Source: Mantis religiosa (taxonomy: Eukaryota > Arthropoda > Insecta > Mantodea > Mantidae). From it: a stretch of DNA of 64,000 nt. Below are positions 35,234 through 47,244 of this stretch, in pieces. The notes under the pieces were generated by a model. That model saw only the letters and a program-made list of their open reading frames with translations. It was not told the DNA's origin and did no database searches. The stretch lies in NCBI GenBank assembly GCA_030765055.1, contig CM060947.1:220750513-220814512 (forward strand), read 5' to 3'. Position 1 is the first letter of the stretch. Each line of letters starts with the position of its first letter. A program made the translations under genes and the position numbers.

Positions 35234-35605
35234 TTTCAACCTAATAATTAACAATGGAAACTGGAAGCTACTTTCGAACTGCAGATAGGTGCTCTAGACT
35301 AAGTGGATATTTTATATGCGTGGGTGAATTCTCTTCTAGAAGGCTAGTTTGGTTCTGATGTGTAGACGACGATGGAATTTTGGCTGACTGAGGACAGCTC
35401 AAGGAAACTTCCTCGTCCATGCAGTTCATTTTCCAATTTTTGGAGGTCATGAACTAGCCTCTTTGCTGAAGGTCGCGGATTCAAACCAAAATCAGACCGA
35501 GTTTAAGCCTTCCTTAAATGGAGAGCCCCATGTTCGTAGCATGTTAACGAAGCTCTAGAGGACGAGTTTCTGGCACAGCTAGTCTTACTCTGATCCTGGC
35601 ACTTG
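35234..35605. other. No recognisable feature
   Basis: Short unassigned stretch between a mariner and a family B repeat. Confidence 0.5.
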
Positions 35606-35800
35606 ACAAAGTTGTTAACGAAAGGATAAAGCCACACTGAAAATTCAATGTCATAGCTGGGATTTGAACCACGTATCTTATGGTTTCCGCCCAGCCACTC
35701 TAACCATTGAGCTGTTATGGCCAACGTGCCGATTTTTCAGTCTGGCTCTATCCTTTCGTAGTGCTTCCTACACACGTCTAGTGTGAAAGAATAATTAATT
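35606..35800 (-). repeat. Family B tRNA-like repeat, short form with inverted ends
   Basis: The minus-strand core is 35652-35723, with ends GTCATAG and TTATGGC. GAAAGGATAAAGCCACACTG at its left matches, in inverted orientation, CAGTCTGGCTCTATCCTTTC immediately to the right. The core is thus enclosed by about 24-bp inverted arms, with the spacer deleted. Confidence 0.75.
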
Positions 35801-35901
35801 TCCAAATTTGTTAATATTTCGAAGTCGAAATATCGATTCTTCTCTGACCCGTCACCCGGACGGTAGTTTCCACTTCCCCGTAGACTATTACGAATTTCTT
35901 C

Positions 35902-36303
35902 TTGCTCATTTACTGTATATTTAGTTTCTGTCATCTGTTTCGGGTTGAAGGACCAAGTAAATGCGTTCTGTGTGGTGCATCATGGCAAACAACTATGCAT
36001 TTTGTAAATATTTTTATTTCAAATACTTCTTGTCGTTACACATTGATAGATATATTGGAAAAGTTAATCTTAAGGCATCCAGCCCCCTTGGAAACAATCA
36101 AATCATGCTTACTTCAGGTTTTTCTAGTAATTGAAAACACACAAATTTTAAACTGGTCTATGAGCCTTCAAGGAAGTCCCTTTTATACAGTACTCGCGTC
36201 TGAAGTTAATTATGCCATCTACGGACAGCTGGAAAATATTCTTCAAAGAGGGAAAGAAATAGAGAGGAAATATGGCTCAATTATCATACAACAGAGGCCA
36301 TGA
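35902..36303 (+). other. Unassigned 133-codon open frame
   Basis: The frame begins MLIYCIFSFCHLF, then has CVLCGASWQTTMH, a possible CxxC...H knuckle, and ends KYGSIIIQQRP. The composition is not low-complexity. I do not recognise it. A decayed C-terminal zinc knuckle of a LINE is one possibility, and a chance frame is at least as likely. There is no supporting repeat structure. Confidence 0.2.
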
Positions 36304-37950
36304 GTAAAGATCCTTGGACAGGTACCAATCAAGACATTAGACTTTTAATGGACTCATTGGCCTTTCATAGCTACCACCATAAAACGGTGTAAAACCAAAT
36401 GTTTCCATAAACCCTGTGAACTGTGTGTGTGAGAAGTTCTATCAGTATCACCTTAATATGTGCAAAAGGAGTGAGAATTTTTTTTTGAAAGTCTGCATAA
36501 CTAACAACCACATCCTCCTGAGCCTTTTGAATCAAGTGATCGAAGCAATGATTTCTTTTCTTTGCATAATTTTTGCACACTTCTCGATTCTCACTTGACT
36601 GTCGCACATTCCTTTCTGAAGGTGGCTCGGGTCTCTGGGCAGTACATAGGCTAATGCATGCTAATTGTGTCTTGTTGCGGTCCATGTGGGATCTTCTGAT
36701 ATCACATCCTTACTAGTATACATATGGACATCCTTCGTGTCGTCTCTCTCATCCTTTTCTCCAAGGGGTCGGGTCAGAAACACAACTGCGGCCTATCTGT
36801 GATACTCTGCTATGGCTTTCGGGATGCAACTCGCTATACATAAGTACTGCTACTGTGATCCTTTAGCAAAGATTTCGAGTTTTAAATCACATCATCTTTC
36901 AGTTACTACATTAAATACCAGTGGTACCTGCACGGATAATTTTCGAGAACCTTTTGTCTCCGCAATTCTGGCAGTCAGAATTGTTTGAATTAAGTATAAT
37001 TCTTCAAATTCATAGAAACTATGAAGTTCATAAATATTTCATCAAAATATCTAAAACTCAGAAAAATAAAAATCTTTTACTCATGTGGTGACATTTAACA
37101 TGGATTCTAACGCAAACCAAAAACTTTTGATGCATTTCATTCACATGCATTTGTACAACCGATTCTTAAAAACGCTTATTCCTGTACTTAATTTCAGTGG
37201 AGATATGCATTTGTAGAAATTATTTCCTTGCTTATTTTGTCGTAGCTTATTAGGACCTTGTATCACATAGGGTTTACGTGGTGGTCAAATCTTTTAAGAG
37301 CAGAACAGATCGCTGTGTGGTGACTTCGGAGCATGCGTGTCTCTGTGAAGAGCATAAGCTAAACAATGGAAACTCGGTTAAATAAAAACTTCAGGGTCAT
37401 CCGAGGATGAGACACAAAGATGTCAACTAATGTATTCTCAACCCAAACCCCCTTTACATGGAAAATTATCGAAATTTTGATTTTCACAAAAATAGCTCGT
37501 ACCGATTTTGTTTAAATGATAGGTTTAATATATTTATTTTAATGAAAATTTAAATGTATAACTTGAATTTTAGGTGAGTATTTTCTGAGGTCTTGTTAAT
37601 TTAAAATGACTTTTGCATAGCCTGTAAACCGTAAGATATAGACAAAATCTTAATACAGCAAACGTATAGGTACCGTTCAAACAGGCGATTTGCGCTAAAC
37701 AAACCTTTATGCGAATTAATCATTTCAGATATATTTCGCTTATTACTTCAACATTTTACAAACCAAAATTCGCTGTTTCAGCCACGCGAGTGGAACGGGG
37801 ATGTCAAAGCAATCACAAAGCGAATAACACTTTTAATATTTTACTATCGTTGAAGGCCACTGTATTCTTCTAGTCTATTTTGCTTGGAAGGAAATACGTA
37901 CTAAAGCAATTCATTATGAAGTAGATAGAAAAATAAGTGATTGTGGTAAC
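36304..37950. other. No recognisable feature
   Basis: AT-rich DNA. The 104-codon minus frame at 36371-36685 is not recognised. Confidence 0.5.
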
Positions 37951-38211
37951 ACTTTGTTAAGGCCCGCCTCGGTAGCGTAGATGGTAGCGTGTCTACCTCA
38001 CGTTCAAAAGGCCCCGAGTTCGAATCTCGGTCAGGGTGAGTTAACTGGATAAGTTTTATCCGGGTTTTCCCTTAACCTGCCAGACGAATGTCGAGCAACT
38101 CTGAGCTCTATGGGCCTCGGGCTCCCTTGAGCATCAGTTCATCCATTCTATTCATCGTCCGATATGACTTAAAGTTGGAGGACGTAAAATTACAGAATGA
38201 ACTTTGTTAAG
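37951..38211 (+). repeat. SINE family A copy 3, 11-bp TSD
   Basis: ACTTTGTTAAG at 37951-37961 and 38201-38211 flanks a 239-bp body on the plus strand. The head is GGCCCGCCTCGGTAGCG, the A box TAGCGTAGATGG and the B box GAGTTCGAATC. This is the best-preserved pol III promoter of the family in the window. The end is GGAGGACGTAAAATTACAG. Confidence 0.92.
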
Positions 38212-38457
38212 AATGAGTTGAGAAAGTATTGTGAGTGTAACATAAAATATTTTTCAAATAAAATAGTGATATATTTTAATTAAAATAGTGTAATGAATTT
38301 TCTAAATACATAATACAGTACTCATTAAAGATATCTGTAAGGACAATTGCAAGAACACTGACAAACACTGAAAATACACCACGCTTACTGTTGTTTAAAA
38401 TCTCACGTGGCCCTTTAGTTTTAGAAAAATATTGATAGGAAAACGTGCATACATATT

Positions 38458-39741
38458 CAAGGGCTGTTCAGTAAACATGATCACATTTTTTTGACAACAT
38501 ACCTCCATTCATCCTCATAATTTTGATGGTCCTTCACAAAATAACCTCCCCTGAATGCGATGCACTTGTCCCAGCGCGTCTGCCAGTTTTCAAAGACATG
38601 CTGGAAACCACTTATTGACAGATCCTTCAAAATAGTCTCCGCAGCCTTCGCCACTGCTTCTGAAGATGGATAATGTATCCCACGAAGGTGTTTCTTCAAG
38701 TTAAGGAATAGAGAAAAGTCACAATGGGCCAAATACGGACTATAGGGAGGGTGAGGGATGCACTTCACGCTGATTTTTGGAAGATACACAGCAACAACAT
38801 TGGTCATATGCAGCCGTGCATTATCGTGGTGCAGCATTCAGCCTGCTTCACGAAAATGTGGACCTTTGCGCCTGATATGGACTTGCAATGCTTTCAGGAC
38901 ATCCCTGTAGTATTGACAAGTTACTGATTTGTGTGCAGGTGCAACATGTTGATGAACCATTCCCTGAACACCAAAGGATGAGATGACCATAGCTTACCCA
39001 GCAGAAGCAACCACCTTTGCTTTATTGCGTGAGAGGGGGGGTGTTGATGATGAAGAAAATTTCCACATTAAGCTTTGCTGTTTGCTCTGAGGATCAAAAT
39101 GATATAGCCAAGTTTCACCAGCAGTGATTACGTTTGAAAGAAACTCCGGATCTTCCTCTAACATAAACTTTTACTGAATGATCTTTTGTTCGGGAATCAA
39201 CAGGCTTTGGACCCATCGCGCACAAACATGTCTCATGTGTAATGTTTCTGTCACCAACTTGTGGATGGTACATAATGAAATGTTCAGTATTTCAGAAAGT
39301 GATCTTAAGGTAATTCGTCGATCCTCTCTCATAATGGTAGCAGCAGTGTTGATGTTTCTTTCCGTAAGACAGTAACTGGATCCACCTTCCTTTAGAATTG
39401 ATTGTCTCTCCTCTGTAAACATTTTAAACCACCTTCGAGCTGTGGTTTTGGTAACAACAAAATCTCCATAAGCCTCCTGTAACATTGTATAGGTTCCACT
39501 GTACATTTGTTGCTAGGAAAGCAGAATTTCTAAGCCGCATATTGTTCCTCGCGTGTTACCTCCATTGCAGCGGTAGGCGACACTGAACATATTTGAACCT
39601 GTCTGGTTCTCACAGTCGGGAACCAGGAGTACCCACAATGAAGCTACTACGGCATGTTTGTTTCACATTAAGCTAACAGAGTATAACAAGATTGAATTTT
39701 AGTGCGAAAAATTATGATCATTCTTTATTGAACAGCCGTCG
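38458..39741 (-). mobile_element. Mariner element, full length (1284 bp), decayed
   Basis: The inverted termini CAAGGGCTGTTCAGTAAA (left) and CGACGGCTGTTCAATAAAG (right, complement) match those of the deleted copy at 15998-16827. The TA flanks have mutated to TT and TG, which indicates age. It contains one minus-strand transposase gene. Confidence 0.85.
38481..39565 (-). pseudogene. Mariner transposase, full span with several lesions
   Basis: The start at 39565 reads MEVTREEQYAA and then a stop. The N-terminal domain gives YTMLQEAYGDFVVTKTTARR and WFKMFTEERQS. A second helix-turn-helix follows, ITLRSLSEILNISLCTIHKL. Then come HVCARWVQSLL, a first-Asp block with GETWLYHF where Asp is lost (ITAGETW), and HHDNARLHMTNVVAVYL with the second Asp. 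The third block HPPYSPYLAHCDFSLF has D to Y in SPDLAP. The C-terminus reads RWDKCIAFRGGYFVKD. About 360 codons. Frameshifts and catalytic losses make it inactive. Confidence 0.83.
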
Positions 39742-40610
39742 TGGATTTGAACCTAACACAAAGTTAAAGGTTCCTCATCATCTCTTCTGCACATGTCTTC
39801 TCGCTCTAGGTCTTCTTTACTTTTCTGTGATCCTGCATTATAGTATGTTTGTCCAGCGATAGGTGTTTGTGGTTAATTCCCCTATATTACCATAGTAATT
39901 TATATTTCTTTGGTAATCGTTAACCTGAGTCCACCCAGTCGGCATCAGTGTTCTATGTGAATAGCTTGGAAAACAGTTGAGTGACGTAAAAGTAAGTAGG
40001 TGAATGATGTTATGCTTGATGTGAAAAGAAAGTAATACTTTAATGGAGTTTACTACTGAGACACAGAAAAGGTCTAACCATTAGAGCATAACATGGTCTT
40101 TTAGATGGGGAGGTGGAGATTCATTTGCTTGTGTCGTTACAATAGATGACAGCTGTGCCATTTAAATGAGAGTTTCTTTCCCTTAGTAGTTTAGTTTGTA
40201 CGTTTCTATTTACTTTATTTTCGCAATAAAATTCAATGAAGCAACGTCTTAATGTTACTCCGCTAGTAATAATATGGAAAAATAACTTGTAATGTTACCA
40301 TTCAGCAATTCGGCCATATGTTGGTAAAGCACTGTGCCAATTAACTGACTAAAATTATTCTCAAGAAGCAGATAACTTCACGCTGTGAAAGTATGGGTTG
40401 AGCATTGTTGTTATCGACATTAATGTGCTGGGTTAATTTTTGAAAAAGTTTTATGCACATCCGTAAGTGGTTCCATAAATGAAGCAATTGAGTACTTTTC
40501 TGTGATGCGAAGGATGGATATTTTTGAGTTATTATTGTATATTAAACCTAAAAGCATGACGACTATATTTTCGTTCTATGAAAATATAGAAAGTTAAAGT
40601 ACTATTTAAA
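39742..40610. other. No recognisable feature
   Basis: AT-rich DNA between two mariners. Confidence 0.5.
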
Positions 40611-41947
40611 TACGAGGCATGCTTTTTAAGTCTGTACCGTTTTGCAATTAAAAACAGACAGGCATAGATATCGCAATAATTTTATTTTTGCATCCAAGCC
40701 TGTACCTTAATCTACTTTTCTACATAATTTCCGTGAATATTGAGGCACTTCTCATAACGTGGCACCAGTTTTTGAATACCCTCCTCATAAAATTCTGCCG
40801 CCTGACGTGTTAACCACTGTATCATAACTGTTTTGACTTCGTTATCGTCTTGAGGACCCTGACCGCCCAGATGTTTCTTCAAGTGTGGGAATAAACGGTA
40901 GTAACTGGGCGCCAGATCAGGGCTGTGTGGAGGATGATCTAGAGTTTCCCATTGAAAAGATTCGATGAGATCTTTGGTCCAATCAGCCACATGTGGACGG
41001 GCATTGTCATGCAGCTAAACGATACCCTTGCCCAACTTGCCACGTCTTTTGTTCTGGATTGCACGGCGCAGATTGTTCAATGTCTCACAATAAGACGCTG
41101 CATTGATTGTCTCATTACGAGGCAGAAACTCCACTAGCAATGCTCCTATTCTGTCCCAAAATACTTTGCACATGATTTTCCGGGCACAAATTGTTTGCTT
41201 AAACTTCACTTTTGTGGGTGATGATGAATGTCGCCACTCCATGGATTGTTGTTTCGATTCTGGTGTAACGTAGGCCACCCATGTTTCGTCACCAGTAACA
41301 ATTTGGTCTAAAAGATCTTCACCTTCTTTGTGGTACCGCTCAAGGAAAGTCAATGTACTGCCTAAACTTCGGGTTTTGTGCAAATCTGTCAACATTTTCG
41401 GAACCCAACGTGAACACAATTTCCGGTACTTCAAGTTCTCGGTCACAATGCGATACAAAACACTACCAGAATATTGAGGAAAATAGTCGCACAATGATGA
41501 AATTGTAAAGCGTCTGTTTTCTCTCACCTTTTCGTCTACTTTCTGCACCAAATCTTCAGTAACGACCGAAGGATGCCCACTCCGTTCTTCATCATGCACA
41601 TTTGTGCGGCCATCTTTAAATGCTCTCACCCATTTCCTTACCATCCCATTACTCATAATGTTTTGTCCGTAAACTTCACAGATCTCACGATGTATATCGA
41701 TCGGTTTTTACGCCTTTAGCACTAAGAAATCGTATAACCCGCCGTGGTTCACAATCGACGGGACTCCCGATTGTCGGAGGCACCTTAAACACTCAGTAAC
41801 CAACGTATACAACGAAGAATCAGACTGTAATGGCGTCAATGCGTAGACAAGAGATGTAGGTAACCAGCTCGCATGCGCGGAAACACGACCGTAGCGCTGC
41901 GGCGGTGGAATCGCAAAACGGTACTGACTTAAAAAACATGCCTCGTA
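40611..41947 (-). mobile_element. Mariner element, complete (1333 bp), TA duplication
   Basis: The inverted termini are CGAGGCATGCTTTTTAAG (from 40613) and the complement of CGAGGCATGTTTTTTAAG (to 41945). The next 12 bases, GTACCGTTTTGC, are also shared after a short mismatch. TA flanks at 40611-40612 and 41946-41947 are intact. This is the best-preserved mariner in the window. Confidence 0.92.
40712..41783 (-). pseudogene. Mariner transposase, nearly intact
   Basis: From a GTG at 41783, probably a lost ATG, the reading is VPPTIGSPVDCEPRRVIRFL then SAKGV. After one extra A near 41707 it continues IDIHREICEVYGQNIMSNG. From 41656 the frame is open: helix-turn-helix region, RFTISSLCDYFPQYSGSVLY, IVTGDETWVAYVTPESKQQS (first Asp) and CKVFWDRIGALLVEFLPR. 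A single TAG at 41015-41017 precedes LHDNARPHVADW (second Asp), and HPPHSPDLAPSYYRLFPHLK holds the third Asp. The end is VPRYEKCLNIHGNYVEK. One indel, one stop and the start codon separate it from a complete gene of about 356 codons. It is inactive as seen. Confidence 0.88.
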
Positions 41948-42162
41948 TTTATTTGGACTAAGACTAGTTCCAGTTTACCTAATGATCTAAATACACATAA
42001 GCGACATAAACATTTAAAATAAACATTGTTTTAAAGTTCAGCGTATGATTAACGTTTGAATTCAGTAACTTGAAAATCAAAAAGGATACCGGGACATTAG
42101 TTTAAAACCGTATATGTTTCGAAACCGTTTTCTTATTTTTGGAATTCTGGTTCAGTATATTA

Positions 42163-42488
42163 TCTGAATTTATTTCTTATTTCTCACTTCCTTGCCCATT
42201 TTGGTGTTAGGAGTCGCTCGGTTCCCTCAGAGCGAGGGAGCCGAAGCTTTTGACCTGAGATATCAGGGTTGAGATGTCGGCCCAACGCCTGGGATAATGA
42301 AGAGATGAACCATGAAGCAACTGGTGAAGTGATGGTGGGGGGAACCGGAGAACCCGGAGAAACCCACCCCAGCGACATGTTGTCCCTCACATATCTCTCT
42401 TTGCAGTCGCCTGGTATCAAATCCGGGCCGCATATGTGAGAGCCAAGTGGTCTACCCACTCAGCTATGGCACGGCCTTCTCTGAATTT
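42163..42488 (-). repeat. tRNA-derived SINE (family E), 9-bp TSD
   Basis: TCTGAATTT at 42163-42171 and 42480-42488 flanks a 308-bp body. On the minus strand the head is GGCCGTGCCATAGCTGAGTG, with A-box-like TAGCTGAGTGGGTAGACC and an eroded B box (GGATTTGATACC). The body has GGGTTTCTCCGGGTTCTCCG and GCTTCGGCTCCCTCGC. It is a separate lineage from families A, C and D. Confidence 0.78.
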
Positions 42489-45102
42489 TATTATAAATTT
42501 TATCTGTTCCTATAACCAAAGTGGCCCGGGTTCAATCCCAGAAATTGCATTTAGGGTGTTGATGTAAAAAGTGGAGCCTGAGCGAGTTTTCTCTGGAATC
42601 TTTGGTTTCCTACGCCATTCACTTCATCAGTTGCTCCACGGTGACTCTTCCTTTCAACTTTTTCACACTCACTTATCTCCTTCCACATAGAACGTTTCCA
42701 GCTCTGTTTCTGAATGAGCATCTGACGCCCATTGTATATCCTTCATACACTATTCTCATTCACAAACCACAATGAAGAGAAGTTATAGGTATAAATGAAG
42801 CTGTCTCCATATTTAATTTTTGAATCAGAATGTGCTTGCAATAATAATCAAACTTACTTTAGAAATTGAAAAGGAAAATGATGATTCAGGAGCTCTGAAG
42901 GCTCACAGTAAACTTTAAGGTACTGACTAGTATTACAGTCGACTTGATATCGCTTTGCATTTCTGTGATAAATCCCGAAAAAGAAACCACAGAGAACGCC
43001 AACAAACCGTGCAGAGATTTCGCCGCTATAGATACATGCTCAATCGAATGAAGTTATTTTCGAGAGGCCTTGACTTTTTTGTGCTTTTTATATTGGGAAT
43101 ATTGAGCCATTTATATATGCAGATAGGTTTGAAAGGGAATTGGATGGAAATTGCTATAGATATTTTACGTGAATGATAGCCATATATTGACCCGCTCCGA
43201 TCCGGACGGACGGCCGGCCGGGTTTCCAGTAATCAGGTTTGTTGCAATGTAACACAGGCATCCCGTCCCAATCAAAAATGTAGTAATATAAGGGCTGCCC
43301 GGGGTTTGTATGCATGTGGAATGCTGTACAAAAGTTTGTACTGCCGCAACTATAGAGTAAGTTTGTCATAGTGCTAGAAGATACATTTGGATATTATTTG
43401 CAAGCAGTTGCATTGCTTCTACTATAAAATAATAGAGGCGCCACGTGTAAAGTTCGTGATCTGTTGTATTCTTAGTACATGGTCAACCCTTCACATTACT
43501 ATCATCACGGTGCGAAGCTGTCTACTGGCCGTATGTATGGAGCTGGGCTATGTCTTCTATGTCTTCTGGGGATTTGGCCCTAGTAGATGCCGTTTCAATA
43601 TACAGCGGGTATCTCGCCACATATTACGGGTGTCGCAGATAACCTCAGAGTAATTTCCGAGCAGCTAAAGCTCAGCTCCATATAAATATATTATTTTTCT
43701 TTAAGTGCAGCTGCTCTGTGCCGAAACTTGAATAACCTGCTAATTCATTCTTGGCACCACACTTAATTTTTACGTAATTAAATAAGACGAGAGTGGCATG
43801 TTATTATTAAACTTTTTAGAATTATATATTCTATCACAAAATCTCAACAATGCATAGAATCGTGTATATATAAATTTATACAAACGGAACATATGAGCGT
43901 TAAACTCTCGCAGATACAAATTGGACATTTCATGTAGTATATAAGAACGGCTGGCAGGCTGAACCCGTGGGGAGGTCCGAGACTACGGGGTAATTACACA
44001 ACTTATAACAACCATTCAGATATGCTCTAGTATCTCATGTCCGTATAACGGAACACTTGGCCACAGTGTATAAAGTGGCACTAACCCACGTAGTGACCAT
44101 GACCTCCCTTTTGTACTCTTTTACAACTGTTTACTTCACATATATGAATTAATATTCAAACATCCGAGGAAGTTCGAAATTTTACCTACGTAGATGAAAG
44201 CTTTTGACATGTTTTTATTAAGAAATGAACACGCATTAGAAGTTGGACTTCTTTGGAAAAATGTATTATAAATAAAGTATTATTTTGTTGCATATCGCTG
44301 CACTTATAGAGGAAAGCTATATTAATTAGAGCTCACAGATAATCGTTTTATTATCTGTGCCATATTAGCATGGCACCGCTTCAGAAGATAAGAATTTATA
44401 TGAAAACTTTTATACATCATTGCGGATTTAGAATGCAACCATGGAAAGGCAGATTTAAATTTATAGAGACAGAAATTTGTTATAGCTTGTACAGGAAATA
44501 CAAGAATTTTCAGAAAATTCATTACAGACTATGAGAAATGTGTTAACTACATTTTTCCTAACTCAGACATCACCATAGGTACGTCAATCTTCGTATGGTA
44601 TCCTTAAAAGACCCCTAAGTTAAAAGTCAAGTTTTGTATGTAATGGACATTTCATTTTTAGGAATATGTTCTTCACAGACACACGGAGTCTCCGAACTGT
44701 ATTCTAGTGAAATATGGATATGAAAGTTTCGGATGGAATAAAGTCAATAAAGTGTTTATGAATCAACAACTATTAATCGTTAGTTAAGGTTTAATGTCTA
44801 TTATAATATGACTAATAAATTCATTAAGTTAAAAATTCACATTTTTATCTCTTTAACTCGTATTTATGTTATTTATTGGTCATAATTGCACTATATTTTC
44901 CATTTTTAGGTAACAGAGATCCGTCCCTCAATGATAATAGTAGCAATTTATGCATTGTGCTTCCATCCCTACCCATCGGACTACCTGGACTTGGCAGTAG
45001 CTAATGACCGGACTTCCTCACAAACATCTCTCTCCAAAGTAATGGTTCTGGTATTTTCGAGTGAGTCCCTTTTCAGAACGTTCGCTTTTTTGCTCCTTGT
45101 AC
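42489..45102. other. No recognisable feature
   Basis: Mostly AT-rich. A small GC-rich patch with GGACGGACGGCCGGCCGG lies at about 43203-43222. No family was identified, and there is no coding frame above about 90 codons. Confidence 0.5.
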
Positions 45103-45642
45103 AAGGATCTGTCCCGCAGGGGCGGGGATCCGTCCCCTTCAGCTGCCGTGGTGCGGGCGCTACGGACCCTTAGCACTCGTAGTACCTCTGACGTTACTAA
45201 AGGAACCTCGGACCGAACTGCCGAGCCCCTCCCATCGGGGAGTTGTTCGGATTGGCTTGCACTCGGGGGGCAGTGTCTTCCCGACACCCGCGGGGAATTG
45301 GGTACCTCCGGCCAGGCTATGACCGCCCGGAGGGGGTAGAGGGTTGCCTAATAAGTTCCGGGTACTAGACTGCAGAGCTAGTAGATGGTGTGCTAGATCA
45401 CCAGGCGGCCCCACCGAGGTTTTTGGTAGTCTTTCCTGCGGAGTTGACGCGCGTAAGTCGCGTATGCACTTCCATCCCGTCTTGACGTTGTCAACGGGGG
45501 ATTATTAAGAAAGCAGTTATTGCCTTATGAAAGACCTCCGGAGTTATCCATCACTCCCGGGTTGAAGGGGGCCAGGGTCTTAGGACTGACGGGTCTTGGA
45601 CTGATTGGGTAGAACCTCTACACTTAACTGTATAAGGATCTG
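45103..45642 (-). mobile_element. GC-rich element of unknown class, monomer, 9-bp TSD
   Basis: AAGGATCTG at 45103-45111 and 45634-45642 flanks a 522-bp body that matches, in reverse orientation, each unit of the dimer at 28.7-30.05 kb. Landmarks on the plus strand are GGATCCGTCCCCTTCAGCTG, AACTGCCGAGCCCCTCCC, GCAGAGCTAGTAGATGGTGT and TTCCATCCCGTCTTGACG. The base composition contrasts sharply with the AT-rich flanks. The outer edges are TCCCGCAGGGG on one side and the complement of TTAAGTGTAGAGGTTC on the other. Small overlapping frames in both directions are not conserved between copies. Confidence 0.72.
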
Positions 45643-46511
45643 ATTAGTTCCTGACAGAGACAGTAACAGATTAGTTCAGTGACGAATGTAGGTCAGTTGG
45701 TAGACCAGTTGTGTGTGCAACAGTACCTCAAGTTTAAGTATGTGCTACTGTAAACGCTTAATTGATACTAAGGTGAGTTTAACAGCATCTTCTGTTTCCA
45801 TCTTTTACAATATGAAATAACAGAGGCATGTATCACAATGAAGGAAGTCCAAAAAAGCAGACATTTTTCGCTAAATCTTGAATTTCATGAATGTTGTATA
45901 TTTTGGTAATCATTTCAATGTCTTCCTTTTGTATTATTAGTCAAATCCACATTTCACTTACGTTATTACTGCAAATATTCTTCCTTTTTATGCCATCTTT
46001 TCTTCTCCGCTTCTCTCTCCCATATCCATCTTTTTCAATGTGTAAATCACCTTATGGAACCAAAATGATAAAGCATTACGAGCCGGCATTTCTTTATCCG
46101 ACATATACATTTGTTTCCGGTATGTTCTTAATCCGACTCCTGCACGGAAGTTGCATTTTCATGAACATATTTTGGATTTCCACAGATGTCGGTCACATTA
46201 TGCCTGCCTTTCGCTTGTTTTTAGGCTATTAGTAGCGCCAAATCCGGTGCCTGGGGTCTGACCATTTTCTTTCTCAAACCTCGGTTGATGTTATAACCTG
46301 ATACGTTAACTATAATGGTGAGTTAACCCACACGTTATATGCAAATAATTGATGTGTCACCGCTCTTTAGAGATTCAGTATTACACTGGGCATGAAGCAG
46401 GATTATACTACTGGGTAAAGAAAATACCGAGAATTGATCATACAAAAATTCCGTGTAGGAGGGAATTCGAAATTATTACCGTTGCTAAGTTGGTACTTCA
46501 TTCCTTGAACT
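45643..46511. other. No recognisable feature
   Basis: The first 100 bp repeats GATTAGTTC and CAGTGACG-like words loosely. Otherwise AT-rich, unassigned DNA. The 113-codon plus frame at 45891-46232 is hydrophobic and unrecognised. Confidence 0.45.
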
Positions 46512-47244
46512 CACGTGGAGTTTGAGTGTCATATGTCAACTAGTTTGTTTACAGGGCACAATTTTGCTAGTGTAACTCTAAGTTATATTGAGGTCTTAAA
46601 ATTAATTCTCCTTTATGTTTTCTGTCGATTGAAAATGGGTGCCTCGAAGTAGTAACTTTAGTTTTGGAAAGAGAAAGAATTTGGTCGTATTCAGATTAGT
46701 AGAACATGCAGGTTGTTCGATGAGATTTGTTGAGTTTATGGCCAGAAATTCGTTCACAATGATGTCCTTGTGAGCAGGGAAGTTATCTGGTGCAGAGTCC
46801 ATGAGTTTTCTTTACACAAATCCGGTCTTTTTCACCGATGTATTCTCTCAAACGCCTCCTAACGCTCAGATAATAGTCTTTATTTACCAGCAATCTTTCT
46901 CAGACCTACATGACGATTTTCAGACAACATTTCCTTCACTTTAGCGATGTTCAGTTCATTTGAGACTGTTGAAGGAGGACCAAAGCGAGGCAAATCATCT
47001 CGACCACCTTTGAGTCCACTGTATACTCATATACACGTGTTTTTGATAAAGTCGATTCACCGTAAGCCCTCTGTAACACTTACATCGATTTGCCACACGA
47101 AATGCCTTTTCCAACGCAAAAATTGAGGCATGTACTTTGTTCAATATATTTTATTTGTCGTAAAATCCAATACACCCTTCTGATGCAATAACAAAATGGT
47201 GCCCTGTAAACAAACTAGATGACAGATGACAATCAAACTCCGCG
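46512..47244 (-). mobile_element. Internally deleted mariner element (733 bp)
   Basis: Inverted termini of about 50 bp share GGAGTTTGAKTGTCAT and TAGTTTGTTTACAGGGCAC. They lie at 46512-46565 and 47190-47244. On the minus strand the remaining code shows DDLPRFGPPSTVSNELNIAK and VKEMLSENRHVGLRKIAGK from the N-terminal domain in one frame. After the deletion come DSAPDNFPAHKDIIVNEFLA with the second Asp and FFLFPKLKLLLRG with the third Asp region eroded. The central part with the first Asp is gone. Confidence 0.82.

Noticed and set aside
34103..41783. Annotation of the minus-strand frames as SETMAR-like histone methyltransferase
   Set aside because: Only the mariner transposase part is present and there is no SET domain. 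The name is a carry-over from primate SETMAR.
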